A stretch of DNA of 64,000 bases from Shewanella saliphila (lineage in GTDB: Bacteria; Pseudomonadota; Gammaproteobacteria; Enterobacterales; Shewanellaceae). The stretch is from assembly GCF_014648295.1 (NCBI RefSeq), contig NZ_BMQV01000010.1, positions 39,346-103,345 on the forward strand, read 5' to 3'. A program made the translations under genes and the position numbers. This document shows positions 48,055 to 57,118 of the stretch, piece after piece (the first letter of the stretch is position 1; the number at the start of each line of letters is the position of its first letter). The notes under the pieces are model-generated. The model was not told where the DNA came from. It searched no databases and saw only the letters and a list, made by a program, of their open reading frames with translations.

Positions 48055-48110
48055 AGCGATGCCTCCGCAAAATGCGCAAGGCTAAAAGATAAGATTTGAT
48101 TAACTAACAT
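48051..48110 (-). CDS. 19-codon leader ORF overlapping the lysC start
   Basis: ATG at 48110, stop TGA overlapping the lysC ATG (ATGA). It encodes MLVNQILSFSLAHFAEASL. Its ribosome site GGAG, nine bases upstream, lies in the 3' arm of the hairpin at 48116-48142, whereas the lysC ribosome site lies inside the ORF. This points to translational coupling of lysC to leader translation under riboswitch control. The peptide has no lysine codon, so classical attenuation by lysine codons is not expected. It is inferred from sequence only. Confidence 0.5.
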   Translation of the reverse strand: MLVNQILSFSLAHFAEASL

Positions 48111-48113
48111 GAT

Positions 48114-48142
48114 ATACGCTCCGAACACACTACGTTCGAAGA
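48114..48142 (-). promoter_or_regulatory. Expression-platform hairpin masking the leader ribosome site
   Basis: On the minus strand GCTC-TT-CGAAC, loop GTAGTGT, GTTCG-GAGC: nine base pairs with a two-base bulge, including the GGAG of the leader ORF. No T tract follows, so it acts on translation rather than transcript ending. A second hairpin GGTGC/GCACC lies upstream at 48147-48165. Confidence 0.55.
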
Positions 48143-48190
48143 GCCTGGTGCTAAGATAACGCACCCTTAAAGAAGGGAAACAGCAATCAT

Positions 48191-48362
48191 CACCAGAAGC
48201 TCTCCACCAATAAAAACAGGTGACAATCGTTAGGATTCAGCCTATACGACCGGTACCAATGTGTGCCACACAATTTGATACCTCGGCGCTAATCTCCATC
48301 ATAAGTTGTCATCGGACTGGCATCCTCAAACTTACTACCTAGTTAACGCTCCTCTTCTGTGC
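48191..48362 (-). ncRNA. Lysine riboswitch aptamer
   Basis: On the minus strand, upstream of lysC, the leader carries conserved lysine-riboswitch blocks in order: AGAGGAGCG, AGGTAGTAAG, GATGCCAGTCCGATGA, GGAGATTAGCGCCGAGGT, GAATCCTAACG, TGTCACC and GGAGAGCTTCTGG. The closing stem P1 pairs CAGAAG (near 48360) with CTTCTG (near 48195). It binds lysine and represses lysC. A UUCG-loop hairpin (48362-48377) precedes it at the transcript start. Confidence 0.93.
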
Positions 48363-48382
48363 CTCCCGAAGGAGGGACCTGA

Positions 48383-48412
48383 AAAATAGCAACAAACCTA
48401 CTGGCAAGTCAA
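48383..48412 (-). promoter_or_regulatory. Promoter of the lysC transcript
   Basis: On the minus strand TTGACT (48407-48412), 18-base spacer, TATTTT (48383-48388). A start near 48376 would place the 5' end at the UUCG-loop hairpin directly before the aptamer. Confidence 0.6.
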
Positions 48413-48651
48413 TCAACAATCGTAGTAAAAATACACTATTTTACTTATATTCATCTTAATTCGAACAATACCGTCTATTTACCAAAATATAGCTGTCCAC
48501 AACAGGATTGTTCTTTATAGCGAAAAAACCGATAAAATCTCAAGAAAAAGCCAAACCAATCGACACAAGTGAGACAATTTGAGTTTATTGACTTAAAAAA
48601 TAGAACAATAAGTAGTTAGCGCTTAAAGAGGACATTAACGCTGAGCAAAGA

Positions 48652-49092
48652 TTAAATATGAGCACCAATATCAGGCAACTCACTCACTAAGCGTAATCTA
48701 TGATTAAAAATGCCCATTTCAACTTCGGGCATCGCCGAGTCAGCACAAGCGACCAAAGATAACAGCCCCTGATTAACGTAGTAAATGGCATGTTGATTAA
48801 ACTCACGCCCTAACTCAAGCGCCTGTTCTTTATCAATAAAAACTGCCCAGCTCTTTTCCATGTGAGACAAATCTGGTGCCGCACCGATTAATGAACGGTA
48901 TGGGCTTTTGTATTGTTGGATTTTGGATTGAAGCTGGCGATCGAGTAAACGGTTTTGCGAAGGATTGAGCAATAAACCGCTGGGATTATGAGCGGTAACA
49001 ATAGCAAATGGATAATCATGTGAAAGGCGTTGAGTCAGCAAAAAGTGCGTGCTTTGGTACTCATGCCACAATGTATCGATAACATTTTCCAT
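48652..49092 (-). CDS. DUF3293 protein
   Basis: 146 residues. The pattern FAIVTAHNPSG, NRLLDRQLQSKIQQ and EKSWAVFIDKEQALELGREFNQHAIYYV is that of the DUF3293 family, a short soluble protein of unknown function in gammaproteobacteria. There is no signal or membrane helix. A perfect CRP-type palindrome lies 62 bases upstream of the start. It is divergent from arcA across a 690-base region. Confidence 0.8.
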   Translation of the reverse strand: MENVIDTLWHEYQSTHFLLTQRLSHDYPFAIVTAHNPSGLLLNPSQNRLLDRQLQSKIQQYKSPYRSLIGAAPDLSHMEKSWAVFIDKEQALELGREFNQHAIYYVNQGLLSLVACADSAMPEVEMGIFNHRLRLVSELPDIGAHI

Positions 49093-49153
49093 AATATTAA
49101 TTCGTCAATTAAGCCAAACTCAGTTTAACAGAGGCTTTTGGATTCTTAAAGGT

Positions 49154-49169
49154 TGTGACATCAGTCACA
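49154..49169. promoter_or_regulatory. Perfect CRP-type palindrome TGTGA-N6-TCACA
   Basis: TGTGACATCAGTCACA matches the consensus at all ten core positions. It lies 62 bases upstream of the DUF3293 ATG and 610 bases upstream of arcA, so the nearer gene is the more likely target. Confidence 0.75.
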
Positions 49170-49780
49170 AGTATAATATTTAAAATAGCTTTAAAATTAT
49201 AACGTTATAGGGTCGAATCTTTCATATAATTGACAGTGAATTAATTTTTTAACATTTAATTTGTTAACAAATGCCTAAAACGAGTACAATAGTACTTACC
49301 AGCTGTTAAATCGCCTAAATAAGCCAGTTACAAAGCTTTAGCCACCTTTGACTTTACGGTGTTTAAAACGAATTTACTGGAAATTAACTACGTTGATGTG
49401 CTTAGTTTACACATGAACGATTTATGTTCTACATTTAATAAACTAATGACTAGAACAGCAATACGATTAAATTAAGTTTGCAACAAATGGAACTATCTTC
49501 TTAAATCGTATTCATAGTAGTAAGCCAGTTGGCAAAAAATTTAACTCATTAGGCACTATCACTAACATGCATTTTGCATTGGCGTAATGAGATTGATTAT
49601 ACGCGAGACAACTCAGTAACCATAAGCGTTACTTCATACGAGTTAATAAGAGTGTTTTATTCAGGGCAGACATAGATAAACACCATAAAAATACTGGAGT
49701 ATCAGCGTTCATTAATACGCGATAACAACTTACTAGCAGCGAAACGCTAGAGTCGAATTTTATAAAATTAGGTAAATATC
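49170..49780 (+). other. Long AT-rich region upstream of arcA
   Basis: About 610 bases with no open frame of useful length apart from a 20-codon ORF near 49411 without a clear ribosome site. I see no strong hairpin-plus-T terminator. It probably carries the multiple promoters and long leader known for arcA in other gammaproteobacteria; a small RNA cannot be excluded. Confidence 0.4.
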
Positions 49781-50497
49781 ATGCAAAACCCGCACATTCT
49801 GATTGTTGAAGACGAAGCAGTAACCCGTAATACATTACGCAGTATTTTTGAAGCCGAAGGCTATGTCGTTACAGAAGCTAACGACGGCGCAGAAATGCAC
49901 AAAGCCATGCAAGATAATAAAATTAACCTAGTGGTTATGGATATTAACTTGCCAGGCAAAAACGGGTTATTACTTGCTCGCGAATTACGTGAAATAAATA
50001 ACATTGGTCTTATCTTCTTAACGGGCCGTGATAACGAAGTAGATAAAATCCTTGGTCTTGAAATTGGCGCAGATGACTACATCACCAAGCCTTTCAACCC
50101 ACGTGAATTAACGATTCGTGCTCGCAACCTATTAACTCGCGTAAACAGTGCTGCTGCAGAAACCGAAGAGAAAGGTTCTGTTGAATATTACCGTTTCAAT
50201 GGCTGGAGCTTAGAAATTAACAGCCGTTCTTTAGTGAATCCACAAGGTGAGTCTTATAAGCTTCCACGCAGCGAATTCCGTGCGATGCTTCACTTTGTTG
50301 AAAACCCAGGTAAGATTTTAACTCGTGCTGATTTATTATTAAAAATGACTGGCCGTGAGTTAAAGCCGCATGACCGCACTGTTGACGTGACAATCCGTCG
50401 CATTCGTAAGCATTTTGAAAGTTTAGCTGATACGCCAGAAATCATCGCGACTATCCACGGTGAAGGCTATCGTTTTTGTGGTGACCTAGAAGACTAA
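49781..50497 (+). CDS. arcA: Aerobic respiration control response regulator ArcA
   Basis: 238 residues, the standard length. Receiver domain (1-120) with acidic pocket E10, D11, E12, phosphoacceptor D54 in VMDINLPG, switch T in FLTGRD and Lys in YITKPF. The C-terminal OmpR-type winged helix (about 140-235) has [12 protein letters not shown] and [13 protein letters not shown]. It controls respiratory genes; in Shewanella it works with ArcS/HptA instead of a full ArcB. No sensor gene is adjacent. A terminator follows. Confidence 0.97.
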   Translation: MQNPHILIVEDEAVTRNTLRSIFEAEGYVVTEANDGAEMHKAMQDNKINLVVMDINLPGKNGLLLARELREINNIGLIFLTGRDNEVDKILGLEIGADDYITKPFNPRELTIRARNLLTRVNSAAAETEEKGSVEYYRFNGWSLEINSRSLVNPQGESYKLPRSEFRAMLHFVENPGKILTRADLLLKMTGRELKPHDRTVDVTIRRIRKHFESLADTPEIIATIHGEGYRFCGDLED

Positions 50498-50515
50498 TCT
50501 TGTACGTTATCCAAT

Positions 50516-50545
50516 AAAAAACCAGGTGATTAACCTGGTTTTTTT
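50516..50545 (+). terminator. Rho-independent terminator of arcA
   Basis: AAAAAACCAGGT, five-base loop, ACCTGG, T7. It lies between arcA and the converging peptidase gene and its A tract makes it usable on both strands. Confidence 0.92.
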
Positions 50546-50573
50546 ATGTCCGCTTTTAGCGATTAGTTTATGA

Positions 50574-52868
50574 TTATTTCAACTGCTGGTCTAAAAATGC
50601 AGCCAACGATTTGTATAAGTGATTACGCACTTTCTCGCCGCGCATTGAATGCTTAGACCCTGGGTAATCCATCATCTGGAATAATTTACCTTCATCTTGC
50701 AATGCTTTATAAACGCGCGTGCTGTTTTCAAACAACACATTATCATCCGCCATGCCGTGGTACATCAACAGGCCAGACTGGTAATTGCTAACATAAGGCA
50801 AAATACTGCTGGCATCATAGCCTTGTTTATTGGTTTCAGGATCCCCCATATAACGCTCGGTATAATGGGTATCGTATAAACGCCAATCGGTAACTGGCGC
50901 ACCTGAAATAGCCGTTTTAAAATAATCTGGCGCCTTAAATTGGCTCATTAATGCCATATAGCCGCCGTAACTGTGACCATAAATTGCCACGTTGTCGCCA
51001 TCAATAAATGGCAGGCTGCGTAAGTAGTCCACACCCACTTTTTGATCGTTTACCTCAGCATCGCCCATATTTTGATAAATCACATACTCAAACTCCGTGC
51101 CTCGATGGGCCGAACCACGGTTATCTAATTGAAATACAGCATAACCTTGTTGCAATAAGTACTGAGTAAAATAATCCGCCTCGCTCCAACTGTTCACCAC
51201 TAACTGGGCATGCGGGCCACCATAAACACGCACCACAACTGGATATTTTTTATTGGCATCAAACGGCACAGGCTTAAATAAACGGTACATTAATGGCTGA
51301 CCATCTTCCGCTTTTAATTGGCCAAACTCAGGCATTTGCCATAGCCCAGCCACATCATATAACGGGTGTTTGCTATTGATTTCGTTTTGTTCAACCCAAG
51401 CTAACCGATTACCACTGTCGTTGTGCAAGCTGATCTGTGGCGGCTGCTGTAGACTACTAAAATAATCTAAATACACTGGGCTTTTGTCAGCAAAAACGGC
51501 AGCATGCATACCCGCACGTTGGCTAATTCGCTCGATTGAATCGGCGCCCTTTTTTAAATTAACCCGATATAAATGACGTTCTACCACACTGTCTTTACGG
51601 CCACTAAAATACACCCAACCGCGGGCTTCATCGACAAATTCGAGTGCATCAACCGCCCACTCACCCTGGGTTAATTGTTTGAGCTGCTTTCCTTGTAAAT
51701 CAAATAAATATAAATGATTAAACCCGTCACGCTCAGAGCCCCAAATAAAGGCAGACTGCTGCTTTAAAAAATGCAGGTCATCGTTGAGGTTTATCCAGGC
51801 TTGGCTGCGCTCTTCAATCACAGTGTTAGCTTGATCTGGTTGACTTACAGCTGCAATGCGTAGGTCTAATGCTTGTTGATTACGACTTTGCCACTGAAAA
51901 GACACATGCTTGCTGTCGGGTAGCCATTCAACACGCGGTAAATACATGTCTTTTTGGTTGCCCAAATCAATCCAGTTGACACTCTTATCTTGCAAACTCA
52001 CGACACCAAGGGCGATTTCAACATTGGCTCTACCGGCATAAGGATAACGTTGCTCGGTTAATTTAATGCCTTCTGCATAAATCTCATTTCGTGTCACCAG
52101 CTCAACACCTGATTCATCAATGCGAGTAAAAGCAATAGCTGACTCATCCGGCGCCCACCAATAGCCCGTCATGCGATCCATTTCTTCCTGGGCGACAAAC
52201 TCAGCCATGGCATTTTTGATCGGCCCTTTACCGTCGGTTGTCAACGCGATTACTTGTTGTGACGCTAACGACAACACATAAAGGTTTTGATCGCGCACAA
52301 ACGACACATAGCGGCCTTTAGGCGACAAACGCGCGTCCGTTGCAAAGCCTTCACCCGTGTTAAGCTCAGTGACTTTATTGCTAGCCACATCATATAAATA
52401 CAATTGCCCGGCGGCAGGAATTAAAATACTTTGGCTGTTTTCGGACCAAAAGTATTCCATGATCCCTTCGCCGTAAATCCGCTGACGTTCACGGCGCGCT
52501 TTTTCTTCATCAGACAACTCACCACTGGCGAGCAGGTCAGCATTAATCAATACACTGCGCTCACCCGTGGCGATGTTCATTTGCCACAAATCATAAAAGT
52601 GTTGGTTATCGGCGCGGCTCGATAAATAGGTCACTCGTTTGCCGTCTGGTGATAATGCCAACCCGCGCGGGCTTGAGCCTGCTAATGCGGGAGAAGCATG
52701 AATACGCTCAATAGTGAGTGGCGTTTTATTGCCATTTATTGCACTTAACGGTGCGGTAGTAAGTGAAGTCATAGCACTGCCTTGGTTTGCTGCAGAAATC
52801 TGGCTAGTAAAGAGAAACGGTACGGCAGTCATTGCCGCTAAAGCATGCTGCTTCCATGTTGTTGTCAT
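50574..52868 (-). CDS. Dipeptidyl peptidase IV-like serine peptidase (S9B), exported
   Basis: 764 residues from the ATG at 52868 (AGGA upstream); the frame opens seven codons earlier without a ribosome site. Signal peptide about 1-26 (ends ISA). A beta-propeller N-terminal part (about 45-490) includes QEEMDRMTGYWWAPDE, the double-Glu motif that binds the peptide N terminus in DPP-IV. The alpha/beta-hydrolase part (about 500-764) has the nucleophile S633 in GHSYGGYM, an acid in GMADDNV and the His in GSKHSM. It removes N-terminal dipeptides in the periplasm. Confidence 0.94.
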   Translation of the reverse strand: MTTTWKQHALAAMTAVPFLFTSQISAANQGSAMTSLTTAPLSAINGNKTPLTIERIHASPALAGSSPRGLALSPDGKRVTYLSSRADNQHFYDLWQMNIATGERSVLINADLLASGELSDEEKARRERQRIYGEGIMEYFWSENSQSILIPAAGQLYLYDVASNKVTELNTGEGFATDARLSPKGRYVSFVRDQNLYVLSLASQQVIALTTDGKGPIKNAMAEFVAQEEMDRMTGYWWAPDESAIAFTRIDESGVELVTRNEIYAEGIKLTEQRYPYAGRANVEIALGVVSLQDKSVNWIDLGNQKDMYLPRVEWLPDSKHVSFQWQSRNQQALDLRIAAVSQPDQANTVIEERSQAWINLNDDLHFLKQQSAFIWGSERDGFNHLYLFDLQGKQLKQLTQGEWAVDALEFVDEARGWVYFSGRKDSVVERHLYRVNLKKGADSIERISQRAGMHAAVFADKSPVYLDYFSSLQQPPQISLHNDSGNRLAWVEQNEINSKHPLYDVAGLWQMPEFGQLKAEDGQPLMYRLFKPVPFDANKKYPVVVRVYGGPHAQLVVNSWSEADYFTQYLLQQGYAVFQLDNRGSAHRGTEFEYVIYQNMGDAEVNDQKVGVDYLRSLPFIDGDNVAIYGHSYGGYMALMSQFKAPDYFKTAISGAPVTDWRLYDTHYTERYMGDPETNKQGYDASSILPYVSNYQSGLLMYHGMADDNVLFENSTRVYKALQDEGKLFQMMDYPGSKHSMRGEKVRNHLYKSLAAFLDQQLK

Positions 52869-53034
52869 TATTATTAATCCTAGGGGCAATCAATCAGTCA
52901 ACATTTTGCCTTAATTTGCAGTAAAACCAAAACCTCAGATAACAATCGCTGAAATTAGCCTCATTGTGGGGTATGATTTGCCTATAAAATGAATAACATC
53001 GACCTTAACCTCGCAAAATCTCATAGGAAAAATC

Positions 53035-54027
53035 ATGCAGACTTTGGCCCAAACTCTTAGCGCACAAGCGGTAAATTCGTCACTCACGCAATTGCTGTTC
53101 ACTTTAGCAGAAACCTCAATCGCCATTAGTGGTGCCGTTCGTCACGGCGCATTAGCAGGTGTATTAGGGGCAACAGAGCAAGAAAACGTTCAAGGTGAAA
53201 CCCAGAAGAAACTGGATGTGATCACCAATGACATGCTTAAAGACGCTTTAAAGGCTGACGCAACAGTGCGCGGTATCGCCTCTGAAGAAGAAGATTATGT
53301 TGTAGAAGCCAATGCACAAGGTGAGTACCTAGTGAGTTTTGATCCTTTAGATGGCTCATCTAATATCGACATTAACTCGTTAGTGGGAACCATTTTCTCA
53401 GTATTACCTGCACCCGCTGGCGAATTTAACGAACAAAGCTTTTTACAAGCTGGGCGTAAGCAAGTTGCTGCAGGTTACGTGCTTTATGGCCCATCAACTA
53501 TGATGGCATTAACCACCGGCCAGGGTACACAATTTTATACCCTAGACCCAGACAGCCAAACCTTTTTGCAGACCAACGACAATGTGCAAATCACCCCAGA
53601 CACGGCTGAATTTGCCATTAACATGTCTAACCAGCGCTTTTGGGAAGCGCCAATGCAAACCTATATTGCCGACTTGCTACTGGGTAAAATTGGCCCGCGT
53701 GAGCAGTCTTTTAACATGCGTTGGATTGCCGCTATGGTGGGTGATGTGCATCGTGTTTTGTGTCGCGGCGGTATTTTTACCTACCCAACAGACAATAAAA
53801 ACCCGGCTAAACCTTTTAAATTGCGCCTAATGTATGAAGCCAATCCAATGGCATTGCTTGTCGAGCAAGCAGGCGGTAAAGCCTCAACAGGTTACGAAAC
53901 TATTTTGGATATTCAACCGACTGAAATCCACCAGCGCGTAGCCGTGATTTTAGGCAGCGCGAATGAAGTTGATACCTGCTTAAGCTATCACGATATTGAT
54001 TACAGCGAAGAGCCATCGATTGACTAA
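53035..54027 (+). CDS. fbp: Fructose-1,6-bisphosphatase class I
   Basis: 330 residues, usual length. Metal-binding motifs are present: EEEDYV (about 83-88), [13 protein letters not shown] (about 98-110) and the sugar-phosphate part with [16 protein letters not shown]. It converts fructose 1,6-bisphosphate to fructose 6-phosphate in gluconeogenesis. AGGAAAAATC before the ATG supports the start. It has a terminator 17 bases after the stop. Confidence 0.96.
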   Translation: MQTLAQTLSAQAVNSSLTQLLFTLAETSIAISGAVRHGALAGVLGATEQENVQGETQKKLDVITNDMLKDALKADATVRGIASEEEDYVVEANAQGEYLVSFDPLDGSSNIDINSLVGTIFSVLPAPAGEFNEQSFLQAGRKQVAAGYVLYGPSTMMALTTGQGTQFYTLDPDSQTFLQTNDNVQITPDTAEFAINMSNQRFWEAPMQTYIADLLLGKIGPREQSFNMRWIAAMVGDVHRVLCRGGIFTYPTDNKNPAKPFKLRLMYEANPMALLVEQAGGKASTGYETILDIQPTEIHQRVAVILGSANEVDTCLSYHDIDYSEEPSID

Positions 54028-54043
54028 ACTTAATCAGTTCTCT

Positions 54044-54069
54044 AAAAACCGCCTTTTGGCGGTTTTTTT
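54044..54069 (+). terminator. Rho-independent terminator of fbp
   Basis: AAAAACCGCC, loop TTTT, GGCGG, T7. Confidence 0.93.
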
Positions 54070-54084
54070 ATGTTTACGCTGGAG

Positions 54085-54206
54085 TTAATACCATTCCGCA
54101 TTAATGAATACGTCCAGCGTTTTTTGATTAAGGCGTCGCTATGTAGAGTAATGGTTGTTCCCTTTCAAATAGCGAGAACGCAGAGCAAAAGCGGCTGGGG
54201 CATTCC
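54085..54206 (+). repeat. Structured hairpin repeat, copy C
   Basis: Same family as copies A and B. Plus-strand order: tail TAATACCATTCCGCATTAAT, outer arm GAATACGTCCAGCG, inner arm GCGT-CGCTAT (54133-54142), loop with GTTGTTCCCTTTC, ATAGCG-AGA-ACGC (54169-54181), outer arm GCTGG..GCATTC. It lies between the fbp terminator and the TPR protein gene. It matches copy B at about nine of ten positions over the whole unit. Confidence 0.85.
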
Positions 54207-54322
54207 CTTCAACACAAAAACTACTAAGCCATAGCAACACAAAAGATAAAAACAGGTTTTCTTTACAATAACTTAATTAACCACTAAGTTAATTCATTCG
54301 ATATTGATAAAGGACTATCGCA

Positions 54323-55510
54323 ATGCCACAGGCACCGAGCTCACATACTTATAAATACCTTACAGGCGTAGTTATTTTGCTGCTGATTGGTATTGGTGCG
54401 TATGTTTACTTGTCCAATATAAAACCCAAACCTCTGGCATCTGGCGCGGTATTGGTTCTTCCGGTCAAAATTGTCACTCCAAAATCAACCACAGATATCG
54501 ATACTCAATGGAACGCCTATGCCGCGATGGATGTGCTTATTCACCAGCTAACTCTTGGCGTGAGCTACCCTTTATTGCAAACTGAGGATGTCATTAATAT
54601 CACTTCTCGGCTCACTCAAACCGATAACGTTAGCCCTTCAGACATTAACAAAATTATGGCGATATCGGGTGCGGTATTAGTCATAGAGTCCAGTGTGAGT
54701 TTTATCAACAACCAGTATCAACTCAGTTATACGTTACACAGCCAAAGTCAAAGTGACACATCAAGTGTTAACGCAGCCAATATCAATCAAGTATTGTCAT
54801 CAACTGCGGCAGCAATCAGCCAAACATTTAATCCTAAACATAATAAGCCAGTAACTGACTATCAATCCCGCTTACATTCTTCACCGTTAGTTCAAGCAAT
54901 AACACTCAGCCAACAAGGCGATTTACTGGGTGCTGAACAGCACTTATTAACCGTTATTGGTCATTCGCCAACCAACCTACTTGCCAGTCGTCTGTTAGGT
55001 AATATTCAATTACAACAACGACAATTTGAACGCCTTAGCCTTACATTGACGAATGCTATTGATGAAGCACTACGTCAAAATGATCAACGTGAACTAGCTC
55101 GCCTAAGAATACTATTAGCTCAAAGCTATATCGAAACCGACAACATTGAACAAGCTTTAGGTGTACTTAATATCGCAAAAGGCAATGCAGCCAAAGTGAA
55201 AGATTGGCTAACATTAGGCTATGCATCTCAACTTTCGGGAGTGATAAATCAACGGATTGGACGTAATAACGATGCTAGAGAGCAGTTCAAAAAAGCCATT
55301 GAATATCATCAAATGATGGGATACCCCATTGGTCAAAATCAGGCGTTAAATGATTTAGCCGAACTTGAGGTCGTCGAATTTAACTACCCGCAGGCTTACC
55401 GATTAATTAATCGATCATATGAATTAGTCGCCCATCGTGGCTTAGATGATTTAGAAAATACTACATTTAACATTATGTCTAATATTGAAAACAAAATGCA
55501 GCACAGATAA
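54323..55510 (+). CDS. Membrane-anchored TPR protein of unknown function
   Basis: 395 residues. One transmembrane helix near the N terminus (about 10-31), then a domain (about 40-170) and helical TPR-like repeats (about 180-390: DLLGAEQHLLTVIGHSPTN, IEQALGVLNIAKGNAAKV, NDAREQFKKAIEYHQ). The layout resembles the periplasmic half of CadC/ToxR-like regulators but without the cytoplasmic winged helix; no such domain lies upstream. It could be a sensor half that lost its DNA-binding part, or an independent protein. AAGGAC precedes the ATG. Confidence 0.6.
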   Translation: MPQAPSSHTYKYLTGVVILLLIGIGAYVYLSNIKPKPLASGAVLVLPVKIVTPKSTTDIDTQWNAYAAMDVLIHQLTLGVSYPLLQTEDVINITSRLTQTDNVSPSDINKIMAISGAVLVIESSVSFINNQYQLSYTLHSQSQSDTSSVNAANINQVLSSTAAAISQTFNPKHNKPVTDYQSRLHSSPLVQAITLSQQGDLLGAEQHLLTVIGHSPTNLLASRLLGNIQLQQRQFERLSLTLTNAIDEALRQNDQRELARLRILLAQSYIETDNIEQALGVLNIAKGNAAKVKDWLTLGYASQLSGVINQRIGRNNDAREQFKKAIEYHQMMGYPIGQNQALNDLAELEVVEFNYPQAYRLINRSYELVAHRGLDDLENTTFNIMSNIENKMQHR

Positions 55511-55529
55511 TGCTTCTAAGTCATAACAA

Positions 55530-55554
55530 AAACGGCCTGCAAGGCAGGCCGTTT
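55530..55554. terminator. Bidirectional terminator between the TPR gene and the symporter gene
   Basis: AAACGGCCTGC, loop AAG, GCAGGCCGTTT: an 11-base stem between converging genes. Confidence 0.85.
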
Positions 55555-55572
55555 ATGTATCACTCACTAAAC

Positions 55573-56832
55573 TTATTCTTTCGCTGCCACTAAACTGTCT
55601 TGACTCACTTGATGCTTTTTCTCTGTTTGGTCGACAATAGTCAGTACCGCAGTGTCACCCACCACGTTACAAGATGTCAAAATCATATCAATAATCCGGT
55701 CAAGCGCTGCCACAATCACAAACGCTTCTACCGGTAAGCCCAGTTGATAAATCAATACTCCAATCATTACCATGCCACCACCCGGTACACCACCCGCGCC
55801 AACTGAAAGCAAAAACACGCTAAATAATAGCGACGGGATTTGGTCGTTACTAATTGGCATACCGAACGCGTTGGCGACAAAGAAAATGGCGATAGTAATA
55901 TAAATCGATACACCGCCCATGTTCATGGTAGCGCCTAATGGTACCCCAAAACCGGCGACGGCTTTGCTTACACCGAGTTTATCAGTCAAGGTACGCATGG
56001 TGACCGGAATAGTGGCATTAGAGCTTGCCGTTGAAAGCGAAAACAAGATTTGCTCTTGGGTTTTGTCGCGGAAGGTTTTGGCCGACACTGGGGTAAACAC
56101 ACCCACAGCAATAGGATAAACAATAAAAATCCACATCAGTAATAGCGCTAAAATCAACACTAGGTATTCAACCACACTGACAAAAATTTCAGGTTCTAAG
56201 GTAGCGCCTAGTTTAAACATCAAGGCGAATACACCGTATGGTGCAAGGCTCATTACCAATGAGATTAAGCGCATCATGATTTTATTGGCTGTTTGAAAGC
56301 CTTTTACTGCGCCTTCTACCGAGGTACCCATCGATTTCATTACACCACCCAATAGCAGCGCCATAAAAATCACTTGCAACATGTTGCCAGAGGTAAACGC
56401 TGAAAACGGATTGTTCGGCACAATGCTCACAATGAGTGACATTAAGTCAGGCAGCTCTGTTGCGGTAATATCGACCGAGCCAGAGCTCGACATATCAACG
56501 CCTTTACCTGGTTCAAATACCATTGCCACTGTAAATGCCGCAAGAATGGCAACTAAAGTGTTAATAATGTAAAAACCAAAGGTTTTTCCACCTAAACGGC
56601 CAAAGCTTTTTAAATCTTGTAACTCACACACGCCACAAACAATACTGACAAACACTAAAGGTACAACTAACATCATGATCATATTAACGAACATGGTACC
56701 GATACCACTTGCTAAAGTGACGAGAGTGCCACCAAAAAAGGCGTTGTCGGCAAGTGAAAATTGGACAATACTGCCGAGTAGCACACCTAAAAAAAGACCG
56801 ATAAAGATCCGTGCTGAAAGTGATTTTGTCAT
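55573..56832 (-). CDS. Dicarboxylate/amino acid:cation symporter (DAACS family)
   Basis: 419 residues with about eight membrane helices and two re-entrant loops. Family motifs: SLSTASSNATIPVTMRTL (first hairpin, serine-rich), GVPLGATMNMGGVSIYITIA (cation-binding) and GAGGVPGGGMVMIG (second hairpin). The C terminus has the conserved DRIIDMILTSCNVVGDTAVL. It resembles GltP/DctA-type carriers for glutamate, aspartate or dicarboxylates; the substrate cannot be read from sequence. GGGA precedes the ATG. Confidence 0.92.
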   Translation of the reverse strand: MTKSLSARIFIGLFLGVLLGSIVQFSLADNAFFGGTLVTLASGIGTMFVNMIMMLVVPLVFVSIVCGVCELQDLKSFGRLGGKTFGFYIINTLVAILAAFTVAMVFEPGKGVDMSSSGSVDITATELPDLMSLIVSIVPNNPFSAFTSGNMLQVIFMALLLGGVMKSMGTSVEGAVKGFQTANKIMMRLISLVMSLAPYGVFALMFKLGATLEPEIFVSVVEYLVLILALLLMWIFIVYPIAVGVFTPVSAKTFRDKTQEQILFSLSTASSNATIPVTMRTLTDKLGVSKAVAGFGVPLGATMNMGGVSIYITIAIFFVANAFGMPISNDQIPSLLFSVFLLSVGAGGVPGGGMVMIGVLIYQLGLPVEAFVIVAALDRIIDMILTSCNVVGDTAVLTIVDQTEKKHQVSQDSLVAAKE

Positions 56833-57118
56833 CTGTTATTTCCCATTCGAAATGGCAACTTCTGTTGCTGATTATTGTTATACCAATCCTGGTGTTCATT
56901 ATTTTCGAGCGCTGAAATACTGAGACATCGCGCACAATATTTCAATCACCTTGATGAACAAAAGCGCACACAAAAACACCACACATAACAAACGATACAA
57001 AAAAGCAATAAATAACAATGCATTATGAAATTTAAAAATATTATTATGATGGTATAACCAGTCAGAAAAACGGCTTGGGAAAGGTTGTATCAGCGAGAAC
57101 TACAGCAACATTTCGCTA
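56833..57118. other. Spacer between the JetD-like gene and the symporter gene
   Basis: 286 bases, AT-rich. It holds the symporter promoter and the 3' end of the condensin-like operon. I see no clear terminator after the operon and no open frame. Confidence 0.4.

Noticed and set aside
48116..48142. Intrinsic terminator for the lysine riboswitch
   Set aside because: The hairpin is not followed by a T tract; it contains a ribosome site, so translational control fits better.
49411..49473. 20-codon open frame in the arcA leader
   Set aside because: No ribosome site and no conservation evidence; too weak to list as a gene.
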